From contig JAJEFE010000157.1 in NCBI GenBank assembly GCA_022820625.1, forward strand, positions 1 through 47,637: 47,637 nt of DNA, written 5' to 3'. The first letter of the stretch is position 1. Each line of letters begins with the position of its first letter. Below, piece after piece: positions 24,901 through 36,085 of the stretch. A program made the position numbers and the translations under genes. The notes under the pieces were generated by a model. The model saw only the letters and a program-made list of their open reading frames with translations. It was not told where the DNA came from and made no database searches. This DNA is from Gammaproteobacteria bacterium. GTDB taxonomy: Bacteria > Pseudomonadota > Gammaproteobacteria > Steroidobacterales > Rariloculaceae.

Positions 24901-26601
24901 TCAAGTTGTGTCTGTAACGGCTCCCAGCGAGGCTGAACTGACCAGTTTCGCGTACTTGGCCAGCAATCCGCGAGTGGCGTTGGGCTGACGCGGTGTCCAG
25001 GTTCGCAGGCGCTCCTGAAGTTCTTCCTCCGAAATCTCCAGATCGATCTGTTTCGTCTCGGCATTGATCGAAATAGGGTCGCCGTCCCGCACCACCGCCA
25101 GTGGGCCACCCACCGCGGCCTCCGGCGCCAGGTGCCCCACTACGAAGCCGTGACTACCACCCGAGAACCGACCGTCGGTGATCAGCGCCACCTTGTCGCC
25201 CAGGCCCTTGCCGATAATGGCGCCGGTGGGACTGAGCATTTCGCGCATACCCGGTCCGCCCTTGGGACCTTCATAGCGAATCACGACCACGTCGCCTGCC
25301 TGAACCACGCCGTCGAGGATTGCGCGCAGCGCCTCCTCCTCGGATTCGAACACCCTCGCCGGACCGCTGAACCTGGTGCCCTCCTTGCCGGAAATCTTTG
25401 CAACCGCGCCCTCCGTGGCCAGGTTCCCGTACAGGATCGCCAGGTGACTGTCCGCCTTGATGGGGTTGGACAGCGGCCGGACGATGGTTTGCCCTTCCGG
25501 GTACGGCTCCACGTCGACGAGGTTCTCCGCCAACGTGCGGCCGGTGACCGTCAGGCAGTCGCCGTGCAGCAACCCGGCGTCCAACAGCATTTTCATCAGC
25601 GGCCGAATGCCGCCTATTCGAATCAGTTCGGACATCATGTAACGCCCACTGGGACGCAGGTCCGCCAACACCGGCACGCGGGCGCCGAGGCGCGTGAAGT
25701 CGTCCAGAGTCAGATCCACCTGCGCGTCATGGGCAACGGCCAGCAGATGCAATACCGCGTTTGTAGACCCGCCCAGGGCGATTACCATGGCAATTGCGTT
25801 CTCGAACGCCTCCTTGCCGAGAATGTCGGCCGGCGTGATGCCACGTTCCAGGAGCCGCATCACGGCCCTTCCGGCCCGCTGGCAGTCAAGCTTCTTGGCT
25901 TCGGAGACGGCTTCCTGGGCGGAGCTGTTGGCGAGGCTCATGCCCAGGGCTTCGATCGCGGAAGCCATGGTATTGGCAGTGTACATCCCGGCGCATGAGC
26001 CCGGTCCGGGTATGGCCGTGGATTCCACCTCATGAAGTTCCGCCTCGCTGATGCGCCCGGCGGCCACGCCGCCCACCGCCTCGAATACGGAAATCACGTC
26101 GCGGTGCTTCGGACCCGGCTGTATCGTGCCGCCATAGACGAATACCGACGGCCTGTTCAGTCTTGCCAGGGCCATCAGGCACCCCGGCATGTTCTTGTCG
26201 CAGCCGCCGATCGCAACCAGCCCGTCGAACGCTTCGGCGGCCGCCACGGCCTCGATGGAATCGGCAATGACTTCCCGGGATACCAGAGAGTAGCGCATCC
26301 CCTGGGTACCCATGGAAATGGCGTCGGAAACGGTGATGGTATTGAATACGACGCTCTTGCCGCCGGCCTCGTCAGCCGCCGCGCCAGCCAGTTTCGCCAA
26401 CCCGTCGATATGCATGTTGCATGGCGTCACCATGCTCCAGGTGGAAGCGATACCCACCTGTGGCTTGGAGAAATCTTCGTCCCTGAAGCCGACGGCGCGA
26501 AGCATGGCGCGGCTCGGAGCCTGCTCCAGGCCGTCAACGACCACGCGGGAATACCGCCTGGGATCAACTTCGCCGCGCTCTCGCGGCGTCTTTGCAGCCA
26601 T
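24901..26601 (-). CDS. ilvD: Dihydroxy-acid dehydratase
   Basis: This Fe-S enzyme dehydrates the IlvC products to 2-oxo acids for valine, leucine and isoleucine. It is 566 residues long. Probable cluster ligands are Cys in VTPCNMH (near 60), [10 protein letters not shown] (near 130) and [16 protein letters not shown] (near 202). The C-terminal domain has [14 protein letters not shown] and [22 protein letters not shown]. It lies about 17 kb from the ilvC-leu operon, convergent with aidB, and is the first protein gene after tRNA-Pro on this strand, 74 bases away. I found no attenuator in its short leader. Confidence 0.96.
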   Translation of the reverse strand: MAAKTPRERGEVDPRRYSRVVVDGLEQAPSRAMLRAVGFRDEDFSKPQVGIASTWSMVTPCNMHIDGLAKLAGAAADEAGGKSVVFNTITVSDAISMGTQGMRYSLVSREVIADSIEAVAAAEAFDGLVAIGGCDKNMPGCLMALARLNRPSVFVYGGTIQPGPKHRDVISVFEAVGGVAAGRISEAELHEVESTAIPGPGSCAGMYTANTMASAIEALGMSLANSSAQEAVSEAKKLDCQRAGRAVMRLLERGITPADILGKEAFENAIAMVIALGGSTNAVLHLLAVAHDAQVDLTLDDFTRLGARVPVLADLRPSGRYMMSELIRIGGIRPLMKMLLDAGLLHGDCLTVTGRTLAENLVDVEPYPEGQTIVRPLSNPIKADSHLAILYGNLATEGAVAKISGKEGTRFSGPARVFESEEEALRAILDGVVQAGDVVVIRYEGPKGGPGMREMLSPTGAIIGKGLGDKVALITDGRFSGGSHGFVVGHLAPEAAVGGPLAVVRDGDPISINAETKQIDLEISEEELQERLRTWTPRQPNATRGLLAKYAKLVSSASLGAVTDTT

Positions 26602-26675
26602 ACCCGCTTCCCTGCCAGTGTCGTTGGGGATCAGGGCCTCTCAACGCCATACGAGATGGCGTCGAAAGACTGGAG

Positions 26676-26752
26676 TGGTCGGGGCGACTGGATTTGAACC
26701 AGCGACCTCTTGCGCCCCATGCAAGTGCGCTACCAGGCTGCGCCACACCCCG
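26676..26752 (-). tRNA. tRNA-Pro (GGG)
   Basis: The 77-base cloverleaf reads CGGGGTGTGGCGCAGCCTGG from its 5' end. The acceptor stem CGGGGTG pairs with CGCCCCG (one G.T), and it has the proline-typical C1-G72 pair. The anticodon stem CTTGC/GCAAG encloses the loop ATGGGGC, giving anticodon GGG. The T arm contains GGTTCAAATCC. The 3' CCA is encoded. Confidence 0.95.
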
Positions 26753-26883
26753 ACCCTTGCCTGCTCAACTCACCGGGGCACCGTCACGGCACCTGTGCCG
26801 CATTGATGTACGAGTCTCGCAGGGCAGACGCAAGTTTAGCGAAATGGGCAGGGTCCGGGATAGTCCGAAGCGCAGGAAAGCGG

Positions 26884-27240
26884 CTATCGCCGCAGCAACC
26901 GCAGCACGTCCTCGAGTTCGGAACGCACCTGGCGGATGATCTGCTGACTCTGGCTGAGGTCGGTACGCGCTTCGTCGCCGGCCATTTTCTGCCGCGCTCC
27001 GCCGATGGTAAAGCCCTCGGAGTACAGGAGGCTGCGAATCTGCCGGATGATGAGGACATCCTGGCGTTGGTAGTAGCGGCGGTTACCGCGGCGCTTCACC
27101 GGTTTGAGCTGCGGAAACTCCTGCTCCCAGTAGCGCAGTACATGGGGCTTGACCGCGCATAATTCGCTTACTTCGCCGATCGTGAAGTAGCGCTTGCCCG
27201 GAATCGGCGGAAGTTCCGCGTTATCCCCTGGTTCCAGCAT
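26884..27240 (-). CDS. MerR-family transcriptional regulator
   Basis: The 118-residue protein has a MerR winged helix at the N terminus ([26 protein letters not shown], residues 18-43; then [37 protein letters not shown]) and a short helical tail without a metal-binding site. This conserved gene follows ihfA in many gammaproteobacteria; its target is not established. The start at 27240 overlaps the end of ihfA by 20 bases, so translation is probably coupled. Confidence 0.9.
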   Translation of the reverse strand: MLEPGDNAELPPIPGKRYFTIGEVSELCAVKPHVLRYWEQEFPQLKPVKRRGNRRYYQRQDVLIIRQIRSLLYSEGFTIGGARQKMAGDEARTDLSQSQQIIRQVRSELEDVLRLLRR

Positions 27241-27523
27241 ATACCTCGACTCGCGTCTTCAGTTTCTGCCCGGGGTGGAAGGTGACCACCCGCCTCGCCG
27301 TAATGGGAATCTCTTCGCCGGTCTTGGGGTTGCGTCCCGGCCGCTGATTCTTGTCCCGCAGGTCAAAATTGCCGAAGCCGGACAGTTTGACCTGCTCGCC
27401 GCTCGCCAAGGATACCCTCAGATCCTCGAAGAACGTGTCCACCAATTCGCGCGCTTCCCGCTTGTTCAAACCGAGCTCGTTGAACAACGACTCGGCCATT
27501 TTCGCCTTGGTCAATGACGCCAT
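27221..27523 (-). CDS. ihfA: Integration host factor subunit alpha
   Basis: It is the 100-residue DNA-bending HU-family subunit, which pairs with Ihf[20 protein letters not shown] starts the dimerisation helices. [21 protein letters not shown] and the beta-arm [20 protein letters not shown] (with the DNA-intercalating Pro) are intact. It lies 10 bases after pheT and before merR, the usual gammaproteobacterial order. Confidence 0.97.
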   Translation of the reverse strand: MASLTKAKMAESLFNELGLNKREARELVDTFFEDLRVSLASGEQVKLSGFGNFDLRDKNQRPGRNPKTGEEIPITARRVVTFHPGQKLKTRVEVYAGTRG

Positions 27524-27533
27524 GAATGACCGC

Positions 27534-29597
27534 CTATTCTCTTATGGTCGCCGCTAGATCGCGCTCCAGTTGCCGCGTTGTGGATGCCACGATCCGATCC
27601 GCCTCCGTGTCGGTAAGAGTGCGTGATCTGTCCTGTAAAATCAAGCCTAAAGCGACACTTTTTCGTCCTGAATCTATCCCCTTGCCGCGATAGATATCGA
27701 AAATAGTAACGTCGTTCAACGCGTCTCCGGCGGCCTGTCGGACGCACCGCAGCAACCGGTCGGCGGACACGCCGTCGTCGACCACGGCAGCGATATCGCG
27801 CCGCAGCGAGGGAAACTTCGAATACTCCCTGTATCGGGAGACCCTGGCCCGGGCCGCCCTTTCCAGTTGCATCGCAAACAGGATCGCCGACCGTTTCCAG
27901 CCCATTCTGCCTTGCAGGCGGGGATGCAACACCCCAAGCCAGCCGACGGCTTCATCTCCCAGCATCAGGCGGGCACTCTGGCCGCCGGCCAGGGCCGGAT
28001 GATCGGCCTGTCGAAAGTCCGCATCGGCGGCCCGGCCCGCCAGCGCCAATATCGCCTCCATGTCGGACTTGACGTCGAAGAAGTCCACGTCCCGGGCGCC
28101 GCCCTCCCAATGCTCCGGCCTGTGCGCGCCGATCGCCAGTCCGGCCAGCACCCGGCTCTCGCGCACGCCATCGGCGCCGCATGCGAACTGGGCGCCGATC
28201 TCGAACAGCCACACCCGCGCCTGCTGACGGCTCCGGTTATGCTGCGCAGCCAGCAGAAGCCCCGGCCAGAGCGAATGCCGCATGACTCCCATCTCCTGCG
28301 ACAGCGGATTCGCAAGGCGCACATGGTCCGCGCCGGGATTGACCGCGTCGGCCAACTCCTCATCGACAAAGCCGTAGGTCACAACCTCGGAGTAACCGCG
28401 CGAACAGAGCGCGTCGGCAATGCGTTCCTCCGACAGAACCGCTTCCGTCGCGCGACCCACATGGCGCGGGCTGCGCTCGGCGACCACGGGAACGTTGTCA
28501 TAGCCGGTCATGCGGCCGATCTCTTCCACCAGGTCTTCCTCGATCCGAAGATCAAAGCGAAATTCCGGTGGCGCCGCGGACCACCCATGTTTTTCCCGCG
28601 TCACGGCAATGTGGAGCAGGTCAAGCTGCGATTCCACCTCGCCGGGTTCCAGGCGCTTCCCAAGAATCGTGTTCAATCGCCCCAACCGCAGGGAAACGGG
28701 TTTTCTGTCCGGCAAATCCTTCGCGGATACTTCCTCGGCAACCGGACCGGGCTCGCCACCTGCGATGTCCAGCAACAAGGCCGTTGCACGCTCGATCGCG
28801 CGGCTCTGCTGCACGGGATCCACGCCTCGTTCGAAGCGCAGGGACGCATCCGTATGCAGGCCGAATCGCCGCGGGCGTCCAGCAATGGAGTTCGGCGAGA
28901 AAAAGGCCGATTCGAGAAAAACGTCCCGCGTGTTTTCCGACACGGCCGTGCCCTGCCCACCCATGATGCCCGCCAATCCGATTGCTCCCGACTCGTCCGC
29001 GATCACCAGCACGTCGGACTGCATGGTGATCTGGTTGCCGTCCAACAGCGTCAGTGGCTCGTCGTTCCCGGCAAAACGGACGGAAATACCGCCGCTGAGC
29101 GCGTGCAGATCGTACCCGTGAAGCGGTTGGCCAAGCTCCAGCATCACGTAATTGGTGACATCCACCACCGGGTGCAATGCGCGCAGACCCGCCCGCTCCA
29201 GGCGCAACCGAAGCCATTCCGGAGAGTGGCATCCCGGCTTGATGTTGCGAATGACGCGGCCGGAGAATCGCGGGCACGCTGCAGGCGCGACCAGCGTCAC
29301 CGGAAAGGTATCCTTCACGGTGGCGGGAACCTTCGGCACCGTCAGCGGTTCCATTCGTGATCCATCGAGCGCGGAAACCTCCCGGGCGATCCCCAGGACG
29401 CTGAAGCAATCGCCTCTGTTGGGAGTGATGTCGAAGTCGAGAACGACGCCATCCGGTTTCGCGGTTTCGCTCCCGCCGGCGTCCGACAGCCGCACGGGTT
29501 CGACTTCCAGGCCGGCAAGGGTCAACTGCTCGGCAAGCTGCTCCGGGTCCAGGTCCCGCTCAAGCATTTCCCCGAGCCATTCGATATCGATACGCAT
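27534..29597 (-). CDS. pheT: Phenylalanine-tRNA ligase beta subunit lacking the N-terminal tRNA-binding domain
   Basis: PheT forms an alpha2-beta2 complex with PheS, supplying tRNA binding and editing. Here it is 687 residues, against about 795 in E. coli. After the first about 35 residues ([31 protein letters not shown]) the sequence goes almost directly to [24 protein letters not shown]. The EMAP/tRBD-like domain of roughly 100 residues that normally intervenes is missing. The rest is intact: the B3/B4 editing domain ([37 protein letters not shown]), the catalytic-like core, and the C-terminal FDX-ACB anticodon-binding domain ([15 protein letters not shown] to end). The neat loss suggests a natural domain deletion rather than decay. 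Confidence 0.94.
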   Translation of the reverse strand: MRIDIEWLGEMLERDLDPEQLAEQLTLAGLEVEPVRLSDAGGSETAKPDGVVLDFDITPNRGDCFSVLGIAREVSALDGSRMEPLTVPKVPATVKDTFPVTLVAPAACPRFSGRVIRNIKPGCHSPEWLRLRLERAGLRALHPVVDVTNYVMLELGQPLHGYDLHALSGGISVRFAGNDEPLTLLDGNQITMQSDVLVIADESGAIGLAGIMGGQGTAVSENTRDVFLESAFFSPNSIAGRPRRFGLHTDASLRFERGVDPVQQSRAIERATALLLDIAGGEPGPVAEEVSAKDLPDRKPVSLRLGRLNTILGKRLEPGEVESQLDLLHIAVTREKHGWSAAPPEFRFDLRIEEDLVEEIGRMTGYDNVPVVAERSPRHVGRATEAVLSEERIADALCSRGYSEVVTYGFVDEELADAVNPGADHVRLANPLSQEMGVMRHSLWPGLLLAAQHNRSRQQARVWLFEIGAQFACGADGVRESRVLAGLAIGAHRPEHWEGGARDVDFFDVKSDMEAILALAGRAADADFRQADHPALAGGQSARLMLGDEAVGWLGVLHPRLQGRMGWKRSAILFAMQLERAARARVSRYREYSKFPSLRRDIAAVVDDGVSADRLLRCVRQAAGDALNDVTIFDIYRGKGIDSGRKSVALGLILQDRSRTLTDTEADRIVASTTRQLERDLAATIRE

Positions 29598-29607
29598 GAC
29601 TCAACTC

Positions 29608-30977
<1,370 letters not shown>

Positions 30978-31017
30978 GACTCACCTCAGCTATGGAGCAA
31001 CTCAGTCATCGGGCAGC

Positions 31018-31215
31018 TCAACTGTAGGGCAGCAACTTGCGGACCGCCTTGGTATCCGCGTCGGCGACCTGCAGTGTCTTGCCGAGTTGACGCTTACGCT
31101 TCGAACTCTTCTTGGTCAGGATGTGGTTGAGGTAGGACTGGCTACGCTTGTAGCCTCCCTTTCCGGTGCGTCTGAACCGCTTGGCGGCCCCGCGATTTGT
31201 CTTCAGCTTAGGCAT
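31018..31215 (-). CDS. rpmI: Large ribosomal subunit protein bL35
   Basis: The 65-residue basic ribosomal protein has the standard [20 protein letters not shown] start and the [18 protein letters not shown] segment. It lies between infC and rplT, 40 bases from rplT. GGAGAGG-type sequence (GGAGAGGGCA on the minus strand) precedes the ATG. Confidence 0.97.
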   Translation of the reverse strand: MPKLKTNRGAAKRFRRTGKGGYKRSQSYLNHILTKKSSKRKRQLGKTLQVADADTKAVRKLLPYS

Positions 31216-31247
31216 TGCCCTCTCCTTCCGGAGCCCAACTATCGGCG

Positions 31248-31414
31248 CTAGGAGCGTGCGCAGTAGAAAATCACGGCTGCAAATTCGCTCTCATCCCTGG
31301 CTTTCGCCCCTCATTTTCGTTGAATATTGCCCGATATTCGCCTCAAATGAGGGGCGAAATCCAGGGCGATATCGAATTTTCGCTTTCGCGATTTTCTACG
31401 GCGCACGCTCCTAG
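31248..31414. repeat. 167-nt near-perfect palindromic element (MITE-like) between infC and rpmI
   Basis: The whole segment folds on itself. The outer arms CTAGGAGCGTGCGC (31248-31261) and GCGCACGCTCCTAG (31401-31414) match perfectly. They are followed by GTAGAAAATC/GATTTTCTAC after one mismatch. The middle arms CCCTGG.TTTCGCCCCTCATTT (295-316 of 31xxx) and AAATGAGGGGCGAAA.CCAGGG (345-366) have one mismatch in 22. The apex pairs GAATAT (31322-31327) with ATATTC (31334-31339) around TGCCCG. The TAG inside the right terminal CTAG is the infC stop codon. The terminal inverted repeats and compact size suggest a non-autonomous mobile element; in RNA it would be a long hairpin between infC and rpmI. 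Confidence 0.8.
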
Positions 31415-31929
31415 TGCTTCTTCGGCGCGATAATCATCACCATCTGCCGGTGTTCAAGATGTGGAAACTGCTCAACCGTGCCGTATTCCGCCAAATCCCG
31501 CTGCACCCGTTCAAGAAGCTGAACGCCCAGTTCCTGGTGCGCCATTTCCCGTCCCCTGAAGCGCAGGGTCACCTTCGTCTTGTCTCCCGAGGTGAGGAAT
31601 CGAATCAGATTCCGCAACTTGACCTGGTAGTCCCCTTCTTCCGTGCCCGGCCGGAACTTGATCTCCTTGACGTGAATCTGTTTCTGTTTGCGCCGCCCCA
31701 GCTGCGCCTTCTTTCGCTGCTCGAATACAAACTTGCCGTAATCCATGATTCGGCAGACCGGGGGATCCGAGTTCGGCGCAACCTCGACCAGGTCGAGATT
31801 CTGATTCTGCGCATATTCCAGCGCGTCATCGAGATCCATGATTCCGACCTGGTCACCGTCCGTGCCGATCACCCGAACCTGCAGGGCGGTGATTTCGTCG
31901 TTGCGTCGAATACGCTTCGTTTGAACGAT
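31411..31929 (-). CDS. infC: Translation initiation factor IF-3, ATC start
   Basis: IF-3 keeps ribosomal subunits apart and proofreads the start codon. The inferred start is ATC at 31929, with AGGGAG 8 bases upstream, giving 172 residues (E. coli 180, which uses ATT). Only distant in-frame ATG codons exist upstream, at 31992, and they would add 21 residues unlike the family. The sequence from [11 protein letters not shown] through [35 protein letters not shown] and [12 protein letters not shown] is typical. The non-canonical start is the classic basis of IF-3 autoregulation. The TAG stop lies inside the right end of the palindromic element. thrS, the usual upstream neighbour, is absent. Confidence 0.94.
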   Translation of the reverse strand: MVQTKRIRRNDEITALQVRVIGTDGDQVGIMDLDDALEYAQNQNLDLVEVAPNSDPPVCRIMDYGKFVFEQRKKAQLGRRKQKQIHVKEIKFRPGTEEGDYQVKLRNLIRFLTSGDKTKVTLRFRGREMAHQELGVQLLERVQRDLAEYGTVEQFPHLEHRQMVMIIAPKKH

Positions 31930-32049
31930 AGTTTGTGCTCCCTGTAACCTGAATCCGTAATGAATAGCGGCCGTGGCGCCGGTCGAGGACATTCGCTGCC
32001 ACTCGCCTGGGCCGACGGCCGTCTGACTGTCAGCGCCCGTAGCCGGATC

Positions 32050-32089
32050 ATTCTACCACCACGGGCGGCCCGAGATTGTAAGTCTCGGG
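32050..32089 (-). promoter_or_regulatory. Possible infC operon promoter with overlapping hairpin
   Basis: On the minus strand TAGAAT (32055-32050) matches the -10 consensus in 5 of 6 positions. An inverted repeat CCCGAGA (32089-32083) and TCTCGGG (32075-32069), with spacer CTTACAA, lies just upstream, so the -35 region is structured. No clear -35 hexamer is found at 17 bp. The leader to infC would be about 115 bases. Confidence 0.4.
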
Positions 32090-32149
32090 TCAGGCCCGCA
32101 CAAGCAAAAAATGGGGCCAAAAGGGCACATTTGAGAGTCCGATTCAGGG

Positions 32150-32174
32150 AAACGGGGGCCGCGGCCCCCGTTTT
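32150..32174 (-). terminator. Probable tRNA-Val terminator hairpin
   Basis: A perfect GC-rich inverted repeat, AACGGGGGCC (32151-32160) and GGCCCCCGTT (32163-32172), lies 8 bases after the tRNA-Val CCA end on the minus strand. The T tract on that strand is only three bases long (GTTTCCC), so termination may be partial and allow read-through into infC. Confidence 0.6.
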
Positions 32175-32181
32175 CGTCAAG

Positions 32182-32256
32182 TGGTAGGCGCGAGTGGGAT
32201 CGAACCACCGACCCCCACCATGTCAAGGTGGTGCTCTACCGCTGAGCTACGCGCCT
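32182..32256 (-). tRNA. tRNA-Val (GAC)
   Basis: The 75-base cloverleaf starts AGGCGCGTAGCTCAGCGGTA. The acceptor AGGCGCG pairs with CGCGCCT. The anticodon stem CCACC/GGTGG encloses TTGACAT, giving anticodon GAC. The T arm has GGTTCGATCCC, and CCA is encoded. It lies upstream of the infC operon and is followed by a GC-rich hairpin. Confidence 0.95.
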
Positions 32257-32344
32257 GCGGTGCGAACCATAACCATTTCCGGCCGGGGTACTCAAGTATT
32301 CCGTGTCGGTATTTCGGCGGTTGTGGCTGCCGGGGCCGGATTGG

Positions 32345-34390
32345 TCAGGGGTTGGGACTGTCCGGTCGGATACCTGTACCGCGACCGCCCGTGCGGGCCA
32401 GGCCCACCCGCCTCGCCTCCCCGATCTCATCGCGGAGTCTCGCCGCTTCTTCGAACTCTAGGTCCCGGGCGTGCCGGTACATGCGCTTTTCCAGCGCGTC
32501 GATTCGCCGCACGACTTCCTCCGGACTCATCCTCGTGTAGCGCGCCGTGTCCGGCCGGCGGCCGCGCCGGCGCCTGCGGCCCGTCGAACGCGCCCCTTCC
32601 ATGATGTCGGGGACCGGCTTGAGGATGGATTTGGGCTGGATGCCGTGGGCCTCGTTGTAGGCAAGCTGCTTGTTCCGGCGGCGCTCCATTTCGGCCATCG
32701 CCCGCTCCATGGACCCGGTCACCCGATCCGCGTACAGGATCGCCGTACCACGAATGTTCCGGGCAGCCCTGCCGACGGTCTGAATCAGCGAGCCTTCCGA
32801 GCGCAGGAAGCCTTCCTTGTCGGCGTCAAAGATGGCCACCAGGGAAACCTCGGGCATATCAAGGCCTTCGCGCAACAGGTTGATTCCCACCAGGACATCG
32901 AATTCGCCCAGGCGCAGATCGCGGATGATCTCCGTGCGTTCCACCGTATCGATGTCCGAGTGCAGGTATCGAACGCGTGTGCCGTGTTCCTGGAGGTAGT
33001 CTGTCAGGTCCTCCGCCATGCGCTTGGTGAGGGTGGTTATGAGTACCCGTTCCTTGACTCTGGCGCGTTCCGAGATCTCCGAGAGCACGTCATCGACCTG
33101 GATACCGGCCGGTCGCACATCCACCTCCGGGTCGACGAGCCCTGTGGGCCGAACCACCTGCTCGACCGCCTGGTCTGCGCGGTCCCGCTCGTAGGGTCCG
33201 GGCGTTGCCGAAACGAAGATGGTCTGCGGCGCCAGGCTCTCGTACTCGTCGAAGCGAAGCGGCCGATTGTCCAGCGCGGCAGGCAGACGGAATCCGTACT
33301 GCACCAGAGTTTCCTTGCGGGATCGGTCGCCGCGGTACATCCCGCCGAGTTGCGGGATCGTGGCGTGGCTTTCGTCCACGAAGAGCATGGCGTCCGGGGG
33401 GAGGTAGTCGAACAGCGTGGGCGGCGGTTCTCCGGGCTCGCGGCCCGACAGGTACCGCGAGTAGTTCTCGATGCCGGCGCAGTACCCTACCTCCACGATC
33501 ATTTCCAGGTCGAAGCGGGTTCGCTGCTCCAGTCGCTGGGCCTCCACCAGTTGGTCAGCCGCGCGCAGTTCCGCGAGGCGCTCCCTGAGGTCGTCCCGAA
33601 TCACGTCCACGGCTGCCAGCAAGGTCTCCCGGGGCGTGACGTAGTGGGTCTTCGGATAGATCGTTGCGCGGGGTACGGCCCGATCAATCGCACCGGTTAG
33701 AGGATCGAAAAACATGATCCCCTCGATCTCGTCGTCGAACAGTTGCACGCGCACGGCTTCACGCTCCGATTCGGCGGGAAAAATGTCGATCACATCGCCG
33801 CGTACGCGGTACGTTCCCTGGCTCAGGTCCATCGGATTGCGCGTGTACTGCAGTTCCGCAAGCCGGCGAAGGATCTTGCGCTGGTCGATTCGCTCCCCCC
33901 GGACCAGGTGCAGCACCATGCCGTGATAGGCCTCGGGATCGCCCAGGCCGTAAATGGCCGACACCGTCGCGACGATGACCGTGTCGCGCCGCTCCAGCAG
34001 CCCCTTGGTGGCGGAAAGGCGCATCTGTTCGATGTGCCTGTTGATGGATGCGTCCTTCTCGATATAGGTATCGCTGGTCGGCAGATACGCCTCCGGCTGG
34101 TAGTAGTCGTAGTAGGAGACGAAATACTCCACGGCATTGTGGGGGAAGAACTCGCGCATCTCGCCGTAGAGCTGTGCTGCGAGTGTCTTGTTGTGGGCCA
34201 GGATCAACGTCGGACGCTGCAATGCCGCGATTACGTTTGCCATGGTGAAGGTCTTGCCGGAACCTGTGACCCCCAGGAGGGTCTGTCTGTGCAACCCCGA
34301 CTGGATGCCGTCCACGAGCGATGCGATGGCCTCGGGCTGATCCCCCGCAGGCTCAAAATCTGCGACAAGCTCAAATGGTTTGGCCTGCAC
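32345..34390 (-). CDS. uvrB: Excinuclease ABC subunit B
   Basis: UvrB is the damage-verifying helicase-like subunit of nucleotide excision repair; it loads with UvrA and positions UvrC. From the GTG at 34390 it has 681 residues (E. coli 673) and begins [21 protein letters not shown] like the family. In-frame ATGs at 34435 and 34468 would add 15-26 atypical residues. Visible motifs are Walker [15 protein letters not shown] (near 40), the beta-hairpin region [34 protein letters not shown] (motif II), and helicase motifs [16 protein letters not shown] and QTVGRAARN. The C-terminal UVR domain ([20 protein letters not shown]) is present. I saw no LexA-type SOS box in the AT-rich upstream region. 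Confidence 0.96.
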   Translation of the reverse strand: MQAKPFELVADFEPAGDQPEAIASLVDGIQSGLHRQTLLGVTGSGKTFTMANVIAALQRPTLILAHNKTLAAQLYGEMREFFPHNAVEYFVSYYDYYQPEAYLPTSDTYIEKDASINRHIEQMRLSATKGLLERRDTVIVATVSAIYGLGDPEAYHGMVLHLVRGERIDQRKILRRLAELQYTRNPMDLSQGTYRVRGDVIDIFPAESEREAVRVQLFDDEIEGIMFFDPLTGAIDRAVPRATIYPKTHYVTPRETLLAAVDVIRDDLRERLAELRAADQLVEAQRLEQRTRFDLEMIVEVGYCAGIENYSRYLSGREPGEPPPTLFDYLPPDAMLFVDESHATIPQLGGMYRGDRSRKETLVQYGFRLPAALDNRPLRFDEYESLAPQTIFVSATPGPYERDRADQAVEQVVRPTGLVDPEVDVRPAGIQVDDVLSEISERARVKERVLITTLTKRMAEDLTDYLQEHGTRVRYLHSDIDTVERTEIIRDLRLGEFDVLVGINLLREGLDMPEVSLVAIFDADKEGFLRSEGSLIQTVGRAARNIRGTAILYADRVTGSMERAMAEMERRRNKQLAYNEAHGIQPKSILKPVPDIMEGARSTGRRRRRGRRPDTARYTRMSPEEVVRRIDALEKRMYRHARDLEFEEAARLRDEIGEARRVGLARTGGRGTGIRPDSPNP

Positions 34391-34543
34391 GTTTCTCTCG
34401 CGAACCCGATGCAATGGCGAAAGATTACGGGCCATGGGTTTCAATGAAAAGCCGTCGGGCCAATACACGAAACAAAATATTGATAAATTAGTTTATATTT
34501 ACGATGTATCTATCTATTTATACAAACAATTAGCTTCCCATCC

Positions 34544-34572
34544 TTGACTTCGAGGAGGGCTTCTTTCAGAAT
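34544..34572 (+). promoter_or_regulatory. Promoter of tRNA-Asn
   Basis: TTGACT (34544-34549) and CAGAAT (34567-34572) are separated by 17 bp. A GC-rich discriminator (GCGCCCCCG) follows, which is typical of stable-RNA promoters under stringent control. The start would be about 14 bases before the tRNA. The divergent AT-rich stretch 34470-34535 probably holds the uvrB promoter, but I cannot assign its hexamers. Confidence 0.6.
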
Positions 34573-34592
34573 GCGCCCCCGTTGAGCAGTGT

Positions 34593-34668
34593 TCCCCGGT
34601 AGCTCAGTTGGTAGAGCGGTCGGCTGTTAACCGATTGGTCGCTGGTTCGAGTCCGGCCCGGGGAGCCA
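34593..34668 (+). tRNA. tRNA-Asn (GTT)
   Basis: The 76-base cloverleaf starts TCCCCGGTAGCTCAGTTGGT. The acceptor TCCCCGG pairs with CCGGGGA. The anticodon stem GTCGG/CCGAT encloses CTGTTAA, giving anticodon GTT. The T loop is TTCGAGT and CCA is encoded. A protein gene starts 26 bases after its 3' end. Confidence 0.96.
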
Positions 34669-34694
34669 CCTTTTCGACTGCTTGCCGATTCAGC

Positions 34695-35276
34695 ATGTCG
34701 CCAGACCTCGACTCGTATTTTCGCGACACCCGTTCCTGGCCCCGGGAAAAGCGGAGGCTGCGGAAGATTCTTTCTGACTACCCTTTGTCCGAAGAACTCA
34801 AGTGGCGCGAGCCCTGCTATACGTTTAAAGGTGCAAACGTAGGCATAATCTTCGGGATGAAGGACAGTTGCGGGCTTGGCTTATTCAAGGGCGCGCTGCT
34901 GGACGATCCACACGGTGTGCTCATTCCGCCAGGAAAGAATACGCAAGCAGCCCGCCGGATCCATTTCACCAGCCTGCAGGAAATCAACGAGAAGGAAGCG
35001 ATTCTCAGGGAGATCATTCAGAACGCCATCGAGGTGGAAAAGGCCGGCTTGAAGGTGGATTTCAAGGCAAGGAACGAATTGGTCTTCCCGGAAGAGCTTC
35101 TGGCCAGGTTCGACGCCGACCTCGAATTCAAGGCAGCCTTCAATGCGCTGACCCCTGGACGGCAACGGGGATACAACCTCTTCTTCACCGGCGCGAAACA
35201 GTCCAGGACCCGATCCGCAAGGATAGAAAAGCACATGGCCCGCATTTTCGAAGGCAAGGGCATGCACGACCGGTAA
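34695..35276 (+). CDS. YdeI/OmpD-associated family protein (DUF1801-like)
   Basis: The 193-residue soluble protein has an N-terminal DUF1801/YdhG-like domain (LKWREPCYTFKGANVGIIFGMKD, about 35-58). The C-terminal YdeI-type segment reads FPEELLARFDADLEFKAAFNALTPGRQRGYNLFFTGAKQSRTRSARIEKHM (about 134-185). YdeI homologues are linked to stress and antimicrobial peptide survival in some bacteria, but the biochemical role is unclear. It starts shortly after tRNA-Asn, so it may be read through from the tRNA promoter. Its stop abuts the convergent stop of the next gene with no gap. Confidence 0.85.
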   Translation: MSPDLDSYFRDTRSWPREKRRLRKILSDYPLSEELKWREPCYTFKGANVGIIFGMKDSCGLGLFKGALLDDPHGVLIPPGKNTQAARRIHFTSLQEINEKEAILREIIQNAIEVEKAGLKVDFKARNELVFPEELLARFDADLEFKAAFNALTPGRQRGYNLFFTGAKQSRTRSARIEKHMARIFEGKGMHDR

Positions 35277-35666
35277 CTACCCTGCCCGACCTCCCGGTAG
35301 TTTCGGCAGATCGTCCGTCAGTTGATAGTAGTCGCCCATGTCACTTACATGGATGTGTTCGACCGCCTCCAGCCCGTCGGACTCGTCCAACGTTCCAGCC
35401 ATGATGCTGATGAATTTCCTGCCCCTGGGAAGCCAGAACAGGCTCGAACCGCAACGCCGGCAGAATCCGCGGAACGCGATCTCCGAAGAGGCGAACCATT
35501 CAAGACTCCCATCGGTTTCAATAGTCAGCGCATCTTTCGCTACCGCAGTGGCAGCGACGAAATGACCGCTGGTCCGGCGACATTGACCGCAATGGCAATA
35601 CACGACGGGCCGTAACGGTCCCGTAACACGGTAACGCACACGGCCGCACAGGCATCCGCCAGTCAT
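35277..35666 (-). CDS. GFA-family (glutathione-dependent formaldehyde-activating enzyme-like) zinc protein
   Basis: The 129-residue protein has the GFA fold with zinc-binding cysteines in GGCLCGRVRYRV (4-6), YCHCGQCRRTSG (about 24-30) and FCRRCGSSLFW (about 68-71). Most members have unknown substrates; the name derives from a distant homologue, so no reaction is claimed. It is convergent with the YdeI-like gene, the two stop codons being directly adjacent. Confidence 0.87.
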   Translation of the reverse strand: MTGGCLCGRVRYRVTGPLRPVVYCHCGQCRRTSGHFVAATAVAKDALTIETDGSLEWFASSEIAFRGFCRRCGSSLFWLPRGRKFISIMAGTLDESDGLEAVEHIHVSDMGDYYQLTDDLPKLPGGRAG

Positions 35667-35795
35667 CTCGAACCGGCCAGTTGAGTTGGTTTTTGAACCA
35701 GAAACTTCACAGGAAAATCATACATCCACCGAGATGGATGCAGTGAGCACCGCGCGGCAGCGATTTCGAATTGATTGTGAACGAGTGCGGCACCG

Positions 35796-36059
35796 TCACG
35801 AACCGAACCGAATCCTTAACGATTCGTAGCTCGTTTGTCGCCGATAGGCGGGCCAGGCTTCGTATCGGGGCTCCCTGTCAACTACTTCCATGCTGCCTAC
35901 CTTGCGGCTGACCTGGTCGATCAACGTGCGCAAGATCAGGCGGGCGTACGAAGCGCCAGGGCAATGGTGCGGACCGGCGCCGAATGCGACGTGGGGATTG
36001 GGTTTGCGATCGATGATCAGTTCTTCCGGTGATCCGAACCATGTCGACGCCATTCTCAA
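35796..36059 (-). pseudogene. Cytochrome P450 C-terminal remnant
   Basis: Only about 87 residues remain of a family of about 400. They contain the haem-binding loop FGAGPHHCPGASYARLILRTL (the Cys ligand is in HHCPGA) preceded by NPHVAF and followed by a C-terminal region ending LRIRFGS. There is no I-helix or ExxR motif upstream. The frame breaks near 36060, where the sequence switches to a dioxygenase fragment on the opposite strand. It is a deletion or rearrangement remnant. Confidence 0.8.
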
Positions 36060-36085
36060 GCCTCGTTTAAGACGCGAGCAGGCAA

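Noticed and set aside
26602..26675. Hairpin CGCCAT/ATGGCG between tRNA-Pro and ilvD as a terminator
   Set aside because: The stem is only 6 bp with no T-run, too weak to support.
34391..34592. LexA/SOS box for uvrB
   Set aside because: No CTGT-N8-ACAG or clear variant is seen in the AT-rich intergenic region.
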